Shown here: piece after piece, positions 1-5,517 of the stretch
How positions within the stretch are numbered: the first letter of the stretch is position 1
How the letters are laid out: every line of letters begins with the position of its first letter
NCBI RefSeq assembly: GCF_021811875.1
Contig: NZ_JAJBJD010000015.1
Span: 1 to 10,382 of the forward strand
Direction of reading: 5' to 3'
DNA: 10,382 nt
DNA from: Candidatus Bandiella numerosa
GTDB taxonomy: Bacteria > Pseudomonadota > Alphaproteobacteria > Rickettsiales > Midichloriaceae
The notes under the pieces: model-generated
Databases searched by the model: none
What the model was told of the DNA's origin: nothing
The model's input: only the letters and a program-made list of their open reading frames with translations
Program-made: the position numbers and the translations under genes

Positions 1-47
1 TTACTCTTCTCTATACGTTCTTCTGCTTCTCTTACTAAAAATGACAT
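1..47 (-). CDS. Partial CDS, 5' end only, unknown product
   Basis: Read on the minus strand, an ATG at 47-45 opens a frame (MSFLVREAEERIEKS) with no stop before the window edge. It is preceded by GAGGAGG (complement of 51-57) at short spacing, one of the best ribosome binding sites in the window. Only 15 residues are visible and they are charged and helix-like, so the product cannot be named. It is divergent from the TraD-like gene at 144, so 48-143 should hold promoters in both directions. It does not resemble the start of a ParA or a TraA/MobA relaxase. The strong binding site is the main reason to call it. Confidence 0.5.
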   Translation of the reverse strand, partial: MSFLVREAEERIEKS

Positions 48-143
48 TTTGCCTCCTCTTTCGTATGTACTTATCTTTTCATTCTATCATATATGTTTCT
101 TTCTGCCTATTATGCAATGGTCTTTATTATATAGCCTATAGTA

Positions 144-440
144 ATGCATATACTTATTATTTTGGATAATAAAACTAAAGAAAAGATAGAAAAGCTTAAG
201 AGTAAGCAAGCTGTTTTGAAAGCTCGCCTTGAGTTACTAGAAAATAGAGTAAAAACTAAAGAGCGTAAACTTGAAACTAGACGCAAGATTCTTGTTGGTA
301 GCTATTTTATTGAACAATATATCAATAAAAACGAATATGATGAATTGGTCAAATTAATGAATGAATATTTAATACGAGAATCTGATAGAAATGTTTTTGG
401 ATTAGATGATGATAAAAATAATGAAAAAAAATCCAAATGA
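144..440 (+). CDS. traD: TraD/MobC-like conjugal transfer (relaxosome accessory) protein
   Basis: A 98-residue, highly charged protein. Residues about 10-45 form a predicted coiled coil rich in Lys, Glu and Leu. This is followed by RKLETRRKILVGSYFIE (41-57), which resembles the conserved 'K-x-x-TRRKI-x-x-G-x-x-x-x' segment of the small Ti-type TraD and MobC-like proteins. In alphaproteobacteria these are short accessory proteins encoded near oriT beside the TraA relaxase, and Rickettsia plasmids and RAGE elements carry TraD_Ti with TraA_Ti. Those statements are family knowledge; the identification here is by motif recognition. No relaxase is in the window. The ATG at 144 has no clear Shine-Dalgarno; a TTG at 162 is a possible alternative start. 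The 3' end overlaps the next gene, suggesting translational coupling. Confidence 0.6.
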   Translation: MHILIILDNKTKEKIEKLKSKQAVLKARLELLENRVKTKERKLETRRKILVGSYFIEQYINKNEYDELVKLMNEYLIRESDRNVFGLDDDKNNEKKSK

Positions 441-864
441 TATTGGTAATAAAAAAAGCACTGTATTTAAAAATATAGTTACAAAATATAGTAAAATTAT
501 CAATAAAACTAAAAAAAGTACGTCTTCAAATCAAAAAGATTTATTTAATCCTGAATTGTTTTTAACTATAGATAAAATCAATAAAAAGTTTGGCAAGGAT
601 ATTGTATGCTTTGGTGATCAATTAGGTAATTTAGACTATGATAAGTTACTTGATTCTAATGATTTTAATTTACTCAAAAGTGAAGCTGATAAATTGTTAG
701 TTACTTATCAGCAAATTGATAAACAACTAATTGCTCTTTCTAAAGCAACCAATACCAATGCTAATATTTATAAACGTAAGCAATTACAAAAGCAGAAAGA
801 TGAAATTAAACAAATTTATATTTCTATTAAGCAAAGAATTACTCGAATAATAAAAACTAATTGA
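406..864 (+). CDS. Hypothetical protein with UmuC-tail-like clamp-binding motif
   Basis: A 152-residue basic protein with no domain I recognise over its full length. It overlaps the end of the TraD-like gene; ATGs at 406, 409 or 421 are all possible starts and none has a good ribosome binding site. Residues 43-47 are QKDLF, a match to the QxxLF beta-clamp-binding consensus. Residues 54-70 (TIDKINKKFGKDIVCFG) resemble the conserved C-terminal tail of UmuC-type Y-family polymerases. The polymerase at 7273 has the equivalent QKSLF and TIDELNIKYGKDSVCIG, with 11 of 17 identical in the second segment. Catalytic palm, HhH and little-finger domains are absent. The rest (about 85-150) is Lys/Gln-rich and helical. 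It could be a clamp-binding accessory protein, or a remnant of a umuC gene recruited into a new frame. Function unknown. Confidence 0.7.
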   Translation: MMIKIMKKNPNDIGNKKSTVFKNIVTKYSKIINKTKKSTSSNQKDLFNPELFLTIDKINKKFGKDIVCFGDQLGNLDYDKLLDSNDFNLLKSEADKLLVTYQQIDKQLIALSKATNTNANIYKRKQLQKQKDEIKQIYISIKQRITRIIKTN

Positions 865-959
865 TTTTTATTATTTTCTCATAATATTTAAATACTATTA
901 AAATATAACTCTTTAGTTTTTGGATAAAAATCCTTCATTAAATTTATTAATATAAAAAG

Positions 960-975
960 TGTCCCATATGGGACA
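960..975. promoter_or_regulatory. Perfect 16-bp palindrome, candidate parS/operator (or bidirectional terminator)
   Basis: TGTCCCATATGGGACA is a perfect 16-bp inverted repeat. Imperfect pairing extends it to about 952-983 (A-rich left, T-rich right). It has the length and the TGT...ACA ends of the classical parS site TGTTTCACGTGAAACA, matching 10 of 16 positions, and lies about 70 bp upstream of parB. Read as RNA it is a 5-7 bp stem with an ATAT loop flanked by A and T tracts, so it may equally be a bidirectional terminator for the gene ending at 864. Both roles are inference. Confidence 0.5.
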
Positions 976-986
976 TTATTTATTAT

Positions 987-1013
987 TTGATTTTTATATA
1001 TTATTTGTATAAT
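987..1013 (+). promoter_or_regulatory. Possible sigma-70 promoter for parB
   Basis: TTGATT (987-992) and a perfect TATAAT (1008-1013) are separated by 15 bp, which is short of the ideal 17. The -10 lies 30 bp before the parB ATG. The surroundings are so AT-rich that chance -10 matches are common. Its position between the palindrome and parB makes autoregulation by ParB plausible. Confidence 0.35.
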
Positions 1014-1042
1014 ATATAGCATACAATATTTGGTTGTTAACT

Positions 1043-1813
1043 ATGCAAATTATTGATATTGACCCAAGGGATTGCACTAGATGGAAATTTGCTGATCGCA
1101 GCTCTTTTGAATTTGGTGATACTAATCTTTTAGCTGAAGATATTAAGCGTAATGGACAAATCGAACCGGTTTTCGTTAGAGAATTAAAAAACAGTAAATT
1201 TAAATATGAAGTTATTGCAGGTAGTAGACGACTTCAGGCTTGTTTAAATGCTAATCTACCATTAAAAGCCATTATCACTGATATATCAGACATTAAAGCT
1301 GCTATTACGCAGATTAAAGAAAATGAGAATTTAGCTATTTCTGATTATTCTAAAGGAATTTCATATGCTAAATTAAAAAAAGAACTTAATTTATCTCAAA
1401 CAAAATTAGCTGAATTAATAGGATGTTCCAGACATAAAATGATTAGTTATCTTTATTTTGCCAAAATTGATAAATCAATTTGGGATGCTGTTAGTAATAT
1501 GTCTAAGGTTTCTGCTAAATCTGCTGAGGCTATTTATCTTATTGCTAAAAAATCTGATAAGCATAAAGAAGCTTTGATTGATATTGCTGAAGAAATTAGA
1601 AAAGGTGCTGGATATAATCGTATTGAAAAATTAGTTAACGATATAATTTTAGGCAAAAAACAAAATTACGATGATGAGACAATTCAATCTTTTGATGGCA
1701 CTGTATTTGCTAGTTGGAAAAATGATAAATTACAATTCTCAAAAAACGCCAATATTGATAAAAAAGAACTTTCTAAATATTTATTAAATTTTTTTGTAAA
1801 AACGATCCCCTAA
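1043..1813 (+). CDS. parB: ParB/RepB-family partition protein
   Basis: A ParB-family DNA-binding protein of 256 residues from the ATG at 1043; a TTG at 1034 would add three residues. ParB proteins bind a centromere, use CTP to load as clamps and work with a ParA ATPase to segregate replicons. Counting from the TTG, the N-terminal ParB/CTPase domain shows GQIEPVFVR (41-49), EVIAGSRRLQA (59-69, with the GxRR nucleotide-binding motif) and ENENLAISDYSKG (96-108). A helix-turn-helix follows at about 118-140 (LSQTKLAELIGCSRHKM). The last 60 residues are a divergent C-terminal domain, probably for dimerisation. A palindrome and a candidate promoter lie directly upstream. No ParA gene adjoins it on either side inside the window, which is unusual for a plasmid cassette. 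The coding sequence prefers T in third codon positions, unlike the genes from 1956 onwards. Confidence 0.88.
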   Translation: MQIIDIDPRDCTRWKFADRSSFEFGDTNLLAEDIKRNGQIEPVFVRELKNSKFKYEVIAGSRRLQACLNANLPLKAIITDISDIKAAITQIKENENLAISDYSKGISYAKLKKELNLSQTKLAELIGCSRHKMISYLYFAKIDKSIWDAVSNMSKVSAKSAEAIYLIAKKSDKHKEALIDIAEEIRKGAGYNRIEKLVNDIILGKKQNYDDETIQSFDGTVFASWKNDKLQFSKNANIDKKELSKYLLNFFVKTIP

Positions 1814-1895
1814 AGTTATGTAATATTTGATTATATAAGATTTAAATAATGGAATTTATAAATAAAAAATATGAGCTATTTGTACATAAATTTAA

Positions 1896-1911
1896 AAAAG
1901 CTATAGCTTTT
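1896..1911. terminator. Palindrome downstream of parB, possible weak terminator
   Basis: AAAAGCTATAGCTTTT is a perfect 16-bp palindrome in the 142-bp gap between parB and the helicase. As RNA it gives a 6-bp stem with a TATA loop, followed by CATTTT. The stem is GC-poor, so termination would be weak. It could instead be an operator. Nothing else convincing lies in the gap. Confidence 0.3.
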
Positions 1912-1955
1912 CATTTTACCTCTGATAATTATGTTTTTTAATAACAATAGAGCAT

Positions 1956-3287
1956 ATGCATAATTCATCTAATACTGAAAATAACCTGGAGCTATCCACT
2001 GAATTCAAAGAAGCTTATAAAATAATGAATGAAAGTACAGATAGTGTCTTCATTACAGGGAAAGCTGGAGCTGGCAAATCTACTTTATTATTATATTTTT
2101 GCCAGCACACAAAGAAAAATTATGCAGTACTTGCTCCCACAGGCGTTGCAGCATTAAATGTTGATGGGCAAACTATACATAGCTTTTTTAACTTCAAAAT
2201 GGATGTAACTCCTGATCAAATTGCAACGGGGAAGGTTAGACCTAAGGATGATTCTATATACAAAAATCTTGATACTATTGTTATAGATGAAGTATCGATG
2301 GTTAGAGCTGATTTACTAGATTGTATCAACCTATTTCTTATGAAATATGGTCCCAAAAGAAATCAACGCTTTGGTGGTGTACAGATGATATTTTTAGGAG
2401 ATCTATATCAATTACCTCCTGTAGTAAAAAGAGAGGAGGAAGAGATATTTAAATCATTTTATAAATCGCCTTATTTTTTTAGTAGCAATAGTTATTTGGA
2501 AACAAAAATAAAAATAATAGAGCTAACAAAAGTCTATAGACAGAAGGATGATAGTTTTATAAATTTATTAAACAAGATTAGAATAAACGATATAAGTTAC
2601 GCTGAGATAGCAACTCTTAATAAAAGATATATAGAGGATTTCAAACCAAAGAAAGATAATTTTTATATTAATCTAACTACTACTAATAGTAAGGCAGATG
2701 AAATAAATAATAATCATTTATCAAAACTCAAAGGTGCATTATATAAAGCAAATGCTATTATTGATGGAGAATTTGGAAAAGAGTCTTACCCTACCCTACA
2801 GGCATTGGAATATAAAATTGAATCTCAAATAATGATGCTTAAAAATGATCACAGAGGCAGATGGGTAAACGGAAGCTTAGGAGTTATAAAGGGTAAAAAC
2901 AAAGCTGAAGATGGAAGTGATTTTTTAAGTATTTGGTTTCCAGATAAAAAAATGACATTTAACGTGGCTCCATATGAGTGGAAAATTTATAAATACATAT
3001 ATGATGGAGTAAAGATTATGGCTCAATTAGCTGGAACATTTAAGCAGTTACCACTTAGATTGGCATGGGCTATAACAATACACAAAAGTCAGGGAAAAAC
3101 ATTTGATAATATAGTTGTTGATTTTGGCAATAGAGTTTTTAGTCCAGGACAAGTTTATGTAGCTTTAAGTCGCTGTACTTCACTTGATGGCATTACCTTA
3201 AAAGCTCCAATAAAAAAGCATTTTATAGCTGCAGATCCAAGAATTACTGGATTTTTAAATTCTGAACGCGTTTTGAACGAGGGATGA
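1956..3287 (+). CDS. PIF1/RecD-like superfamily 1B DNA helicase
   Basis: A 443-residue ATP-dependent DNA helicase, predicted to move 5'-3' like other PIF1/RecD2-type SF1B enzymes. Visible motifs in order: Walker A GKAGAGKST (35-43); motif Ia region LAPTGVAALN (59-68) with GQTIHSFF (71-78); Walker B VIDEVSMV (109-116); motif III GDLYQLPPV (148-156); VYRQ (193-196); QIMMLKND (291-298); WAITIHKSQGKTFD (371-384); and motif VI GQVYVALSRC (398-407). All are characteristic of the PIF1 family, and the length fits a compact bacterial member. PIF1 helicases resolve G-quadruplexes, R-loops and stalled forks; the role here is inferred as plasmid replication or repair. The start ATG has only a weak AGAG upstream. 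The WGR-domain gene begins 16 nt after its stop, so the two are probably cotranscribed. Confidence 0.9.
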   Translation: MHNSSNTENNLELSTEFKEAYKIMNESTDSVFITGKAGAGKSTLLLYFCQHTKKNYAVLAPTGVAALNVDGQTIHSFFNFKMDVTPDQIATGKVRPKDDSIYKNLDTIVIDEVSMVRADLLDCINLFLMKYGPKRNQRFGGVQMIFLGDLYQLPPVVKREEEEIFKSFYKSPYFFSSNSYLETKIKIIELTKVYRQKDDSFINLLNKIRINDISYAEIATLNKRYIEDFKPKKDNFYINLTTTNSKADEINNNHLSKLKGALYKANAIIDGEFGKESYPTLQALEYKIESQIMMLKNDHRGRWVNGSLGVIKGKNKAEDGSDFLSIWFPDKKMTFNVAPYEWKIYKYIYDGVKIMAQLAGTFKQLPLRLAWAITIHKSQGKTFDNIVVDFGNRVFSPGQVYVALSRCTSLDGITLKAPIKKHFIAADPRITGFLNSERVLNEG

Positions 3288-3303
3288 AAAAGAGGATGTC
3301 TTA

Positions 3304-3627
3304 TTGGGAAAATTTAAAGGCGAAGAAATAGACATTATGACAAATTCACTAAAATATAAGGCCAAATATAGCTCAGCTCTTCCAGCTATCCAGAGCCATC
3401 TTTGGAAAAGGTATTATTTTGAGTCAAAGAACCGCTATTATATCGTAATTCTCCAGCAAGATTTGTTCCATGAATGGAGCATTATCAAATGCTATGGTGG
3501 GAAAGATAATAAATTGGGTAACTTGATTATTCAATCTTGTAATTCTTATGATGAGGCTATAAATGAAATAGAAGAAATTAAAAAAACAAGGAAAGCTCAT
3601 AAATATGTGCTAAAGTATAGAAAATAA
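3304..3627 (+). CDS. Stand-alone WGR-domain protein
   Basis: A 107-residue protein whose residues about 34-101 resemble a WGR domain: W34-KRYY, then NRYYIVILQQDLFHEWSIIK, YGG at the signature position, and a final helical 'SYDEAINEIEEIKKTRKAHKY' section split by basic residues. WGR domains occur in PARPs, some bacterial ligase-associated and MolR-like proteins, and bind nucleic acid. The name-giving Trp-Gly-Arg is Tyr-Gly-Gly here, so this is a divergent member. The TTG start is supported by AGAGGA (3291-3296) at 7-nt spacing; an in-frame ATG at 3337 (MTNSLKYKAK) is the alternative. It directly follows the helicase gene, which suggests a DNA-transaction partner. Confidence 0.65.
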   Translation: MGKFKGEEIDIMTNSLKYKAKYSSALPAIQSHLWKRYYFESKNRYYIVILQQDLFHEWSIIKCYGGKDNKLGNLIIQSCNSYDEAINEIEEIKKTRKAHKYVLKYRK

Positions 3628-3637
3628 TTAATTTTAA

Positions 3638-3655
3638 GCTAATATGATGGTTAGC
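3638..3655 (+). terminator. Weak hairpin between WGR gene and cspA-like gene
   Basis: GCTAA (3638-3642) and TTAGC (3651-3655) form a 5-bp stem with an 8-nt loop, flanked by AT-rich TTAATT/AATTAA repeats. It lies 10 bases after the WGR stop. It is too weak to be a confident terminator but is the only structure in the 70-bp gap. Confidence 0.2.
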
Positions 3656-3697
3656 AATAATAATTAACTCTACAAAAACAATTTATAAAAAAGTACT

Positions 3698-3904
3698 ATG
3701 AAAATAACAGGAACAGTAAAATGGTATAATTCTACCAAAGGATATGGGTTTATAGCTCCAGACAATGGATCAAAGGATATATTTATACACAGATCAGCAG
3801 TGGAGGAAGCTAGGCTTGATGGTTTAAATGATAATCAAAAGATTAAATTTGAGATTGTTGCAAATAAAGGCAAAGAATCAGCAGAAAATATTGAATTAAT
3901 TTAA
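3698..3904 (+). CDS. Cold-shock domain protein (CspA family)
   Basis: A 68-residue single cold-shock domain covering the whole protein. It has MKITGTVKWYNSTKGYGFI with the RNP-1 motif KGYGFI (14-19), RNP-2 DIFIH (27-31), and the usual ending QKIKFEIV...GKESAENIELI. CspA-type proteins bind single-stranded RNA and DNA and act as RNA chaperones in the cytoplasm. Length and motifs are those of the family. No good Shine-Dalgarno precedes the ATG. The HU-like gene follows 28 nt later. Rickettsiales usually carry a chromosomal csp, so this may be an accessory copy if the window is a plasmid; that is inference. Confidence 0.93.
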   Translation: MKITGTVKWYNSTKGYGFIAPDNGSKDIFIHRSAVEEARLDGLNDNQKIKFEIVANKGKESAENIELI

Positions 3905-3919
3905 TTATAAATAACTTAA

Positions 3920-3925
3920 AAGGAG
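3920..3925 (+). promoter_or_regulatory. Strong ribosome binding site of the HU-like gene
   Basis: AAGGAG lies 7 nt before the ATG at 3933. It is the best plus-strand Shine-Dalgarno in the window and suggests high expression of the HU-like protein, as expected for an abundant nucleoid protein. Confidence 0.7.
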
Positions 3926-3932
3926 ACCAAAA

Positions 3933-4208
3933 ATGAATAAAGCAGAATTTATAGAAAAATTATCAAAAGAGCTTGATACAACAAAGGCTGCGGCAAGTAA
4001 GAGCTTTGATGCTGTTATTAAATGTATAGCACAAGCAATGAAAGATAATGATGAATTAAGATTCACAGGATTTGGAAGTTTTAAAGCAAAACTAACAGAA
4101 GCAAAAGAAGTAAAGACACCAAAAGGTACAATGGCTAAAGTTCCCGCACAAAGGAGAATAAGTTTCTCAGTTGGGTCTGATTTCAAAGCAATTGTAAATA
4201 ATAAGTAA
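3933..4208 (+). CDS. HU/IHF-family nucleoid DNA-binding protein
   Basis: A 91-residue histone-like protein. The N-terminal dimerisation helices (MNKAEFIEKLSKEL..., 1-38) are followed by the FTGFGSF beta signature (44-50), a DNA-embracing arm (about 52-76) and a closing SDFKAIVNNK. HU proteins bend and coat DNA as dimers. The arm is atypical: the usual GRNPxTG tip is replaced by VKTPKGT and is about one residue shorter, though a proline is retained. The gene has a strong ribosome binding site and sits between the csp gene and a small membrane-protein gene. It may help package the replicon. An open frame on the opposite strand here is a shadow. Confidence 0.92.
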   Translation: MNKAEFIEKLSKELDTTKAAASKSFDAVIKCIAQAMKDNDELRFTGFGSFKAKLTEAKEVKTPKGTMAKVPAQRRISFSVGSDFKAIVNNK

Positions 4209-4215
4209 TTTGAGT

Positions 4216-4509
4216 ATGAAAGAAGCTTTAATGCATTATTTACATATTGTACCATTGTTTATAATAATGGTCTTATCGATTGCCAATCAGGTATTTAAAA
4301 CTAAGAAATTCTACAGTTATTTGAGGAAAACCCATATTGGTATACAGCTATTATTAATTTCAGCAGGAATGATGAGTGGTACAATAATACATACTCATGA
4401 AGGAATATTGGGATGCAATGTTTGCCTTATTTATTCAGCTATTTTAGCATGGATTTCTTTTTCACTACTTTTTAAGAGCGTTATTAGCAGTAAATGGCAA
4501 GCAAATTAA
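4216..4509 (+). CDS. Small membrane protein, three predicted TM helices
   Basis: A hydrophobic protein of 97 residues from the ATG at 4216, or 99 from a TTG at 4210 that begins one base after the HU stop codon's end. Counting from the TTG, the TM segments are about 10-29, 43-60 and 68-88, separated by a basic loop (FKTKKFYSYLRKTH). Between TM2 and TM3 lies HTHEGILGCNVC (61-72), an HxH plus CxxC arrangement that could bind metal or form a disulfide. I do not recognise the family. It overlaps the next gene by 16 nt, so both are probably translated together. Confidence 0.65.
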   Translation: MKEALMHYLHIVPLFIIMVLSIANQVFKTKKFYSYLRKTHIGIQLLLISAGMMSGTIIHTHEGILGCNVCLIYSAILAWISFSLLFKSVISSKWQAN

Positions 4510-4745
4510 TAAGTACTACGGTAACTTCAGATAATAATCAAGAAAGACCGGCTGACAAAATGGATGGTAAATTTGTTAAAAAAAGCTATCCAAGGCCTTG
4601 GGAAGTAGAGCTAACAGATGAAGAAATAGAAGTATTAAAAAAAAGCCTAAAGGAGGACGAAAAGAGATGCGAAGCAAAGGCAAAAAGATTGGCTGAGAAT
4701 AAGTCACTTTCAGAGTTTTTTAATAAAAATAATAGGAAAGAATAA
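4494..4745 (+). CDS. Small charged hypothetical protein
   Basis: An 83-residue hydrophilic protein with no family I recognise. The N-terminal 25 residues are polar and probably disordered. The centre reads KKSYPRPWEVELTDEEIEVL (29-48), and the rest is a charged helix (KKSLKEDEKRCEAKAKRLAEN) ending in SLSEFFNKNNRKE. The ATG at 4494 overlaps the upstream membrane-protein gene by 16 nt; an in-frame ATG at 4560 (MDGKFVKK) is an alternative. The proQ-like gene starts 2 nt after its stop, which supports it being a real cistron. The PRPW core looks like a docking motif, but that is speculation. Confidence 0.6.
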   Translation: MASKLISTTVTSDNNQERPADKMDGKFVKKSYPRPWEVELTDEEIEVLKKSLKEDEKRCEAKAKRLAENKSLSEFFNKNNRKE

Positions 4746-4747
4746 AA

Positions 4748-5254
4748 ATGGGAAGAAATAAATGGCATCTACTGTCTCCCGAGAATTACAACAAGGTATT
4801 TGATGTATTATCTCAAAGATATCCAAAGTTTTTTATAAGAGGCAAGGTTTTTATATTTAAAAAAGGAATACATAGAGATATTTTTAATGATGAAGAATTA
4901 AAATTCAGCAAAACAATAATCAGAAAGTTTCTAAGATTATACGCTGAACAAAATGAATATGTAAAACTGCATATTGAAAACACAGCAAGGTATGATTTAG
5001 AAGGTAATGAAGCTGGTATTGTTACAAAAGAAGATGTTGAATCACTTGCAAAAACACAAGAAGAGATAAAAAACCAGATTGCACTCAGAAAAAGTAAGAA
5101 GCTGGAACAAAAGAAACATTACAAACCCAATAAGGAAAGTAAACCTAATAATAAGGATAATAAGTTAGAATTGGTGGATGCAAATGCAGTGAACACCAAT
5201 AACGATAAACCAAGGCTAGGCATAAATTTTAAAGTAGAAAATAAAAATGAGTAA
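4748..5254 (+). CDS. proQ: ProQ/FinO-domain RNA chaperone
   Basis: A 168-residue protein with an N-terminal FinO/ProQ RNA-binding domain (about 8-105). Diagnostic segments are LSQRYPKFF (21-29), KKGIHRDIF (38-46), SKTIIRKFLRLYAEQNEYVK (54-73) and ARYDLEGNEAGIVT (80-93), matching E. coli ProQ's 'IGIFQDL', 'LRLYTSSWRYL' and 'TRVDLDGNPCGEL'. Such proteins bind the base of terminator-like RNA hairpins and promote sRNA-mRNA pairing; the plasmid member FinO controls F conjugation. The C-terminal part (about 105-168) is a basic, Lys/Asn-rich linker with no Tudor-like domain, as in minimal or plasmid-type members. AGGAAAG precedes the ATG. The CDGSH gene overlaps its last 8 nt. Confidence 0.85.
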   Translation: MGRNKWHLLSPENYNKVFDVLSQRYPKFFIRGKVFIFKKGIHRDIFNDEELKFSKTIIRKFLRLYAEQNEYVKLHIENTARYDLEGNEAGIVTKEDVESLAKTQEEIKNQIALRKSKKLEQKKHYKPNKESKPNNKDNKLELVDANAVNTNNDKPRLGINFKVENKNE

Positions 5255-5486
5255 TTTAAAAAGCCCCTCGATAAGAGTTGGAGTAAATAAAGGTAAAACA
5301 TACTATTGGTGTGGGTGTGGATTAAGCAAGAAACAACCTTTTTGCGATGGATCGCATAAGGAAGATAAGCAAGGAAGGAAACCTATTGCATATACAGCTT
5401 TGGCTGATAAATTCATATCATTTTGTACCTGTAAAAAAACGCAGTTACCACCAATTTGCGATGGGAGCCATAAAAAATTAGAGTAA
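5247..5486 (+). CDS. Double CDGSH iron-sulfur domain protein
   Basis: A 79-residue protein with two complete CDGSH motifs of the form CxC-x2-(S/T)-x3-P-x-CDG-S-H. The first uses C22, C24, C33 and H37; the second uses C60, C62, C71 and H75. Each should hold a 2Fe-2S cluster ligated by three Cys and one His, as in the mitoNEET/CISD3-type small bacterial proteins. All eight ligands are present. These proteins are linked to redox sensing, electron transfer and iron-sulfur or iron homeostasis; the exact role here is unknown. The start overlaps the proQ-like stop by 8 nt, indicating translational coupling, and the S49 peptidase gene follows after 31 nt. Confidence 0.92.
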   Translation: MSNLKSPSIRVGVNKGKTYYWCGCGLSKKQPFCDGSHKEDKQGRKPIAYTALADKFISFCTCKKTQLPPICDGSHKKLE

Positions 5487-5517
5487 AATAAACAACAAAA
5501 GCAGTGAGGTATAAGTA

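Larger units (their letters stand above)
865..1042. other. Non-coding gap between transfer genes and parB
   Basis: This gap of about 180 bases holds no convincing gene. It contains a weak GGAT/ATCC hairpin (922-933), a perfect palindrome at 960-975 and a plausible promoter at 987-1013. It is the natural place for the terminator of the upstream pair and for the control region of parB. Confidence 0.6.

Noticed and set aside
1849..1941. 30-codon open frame (MEFINKKYELF...) between parB and the helicase
   Set aside because: No ribosome binding site, very short, AT-biased composition and overlaps a palindrome; likely chance.
3296..3331. Short ATG-led frame (MSYWENLKAKK) overlapping the WGR start
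   Set aside because: Eleven codons only; its ATG overlaps the Shine-Dalgarno that serves the WGR gene in another frame.
3664..3688. Possible promoter TTAACT / TTATAA before the csp gene
   Set aside because: Spacing is about 13 bp, too short, and such AT-rich matches are common here.
3905..4255. Minus-strand 116-codon open frame opposite the HU gene
   Set aside because: Antisense shadow of a well-supported HU gene; Ser/Leu/Phe-rich translation typical of reverse-strand reading.
4251..4271. ACCATT/AATGGT inverted repeat in the membrane-protein gene
   Set aside because: Six-bp arms with a 9-nt loop are expected by chance in this composition.
4586..5301. Minus-strand open frames of 60 codons at 4586-4768 and 5119-5301
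   Set aside because: Low-complexity Leu/Ser/Phe translations opposite Lys/Asn/Glu-rich real genes.
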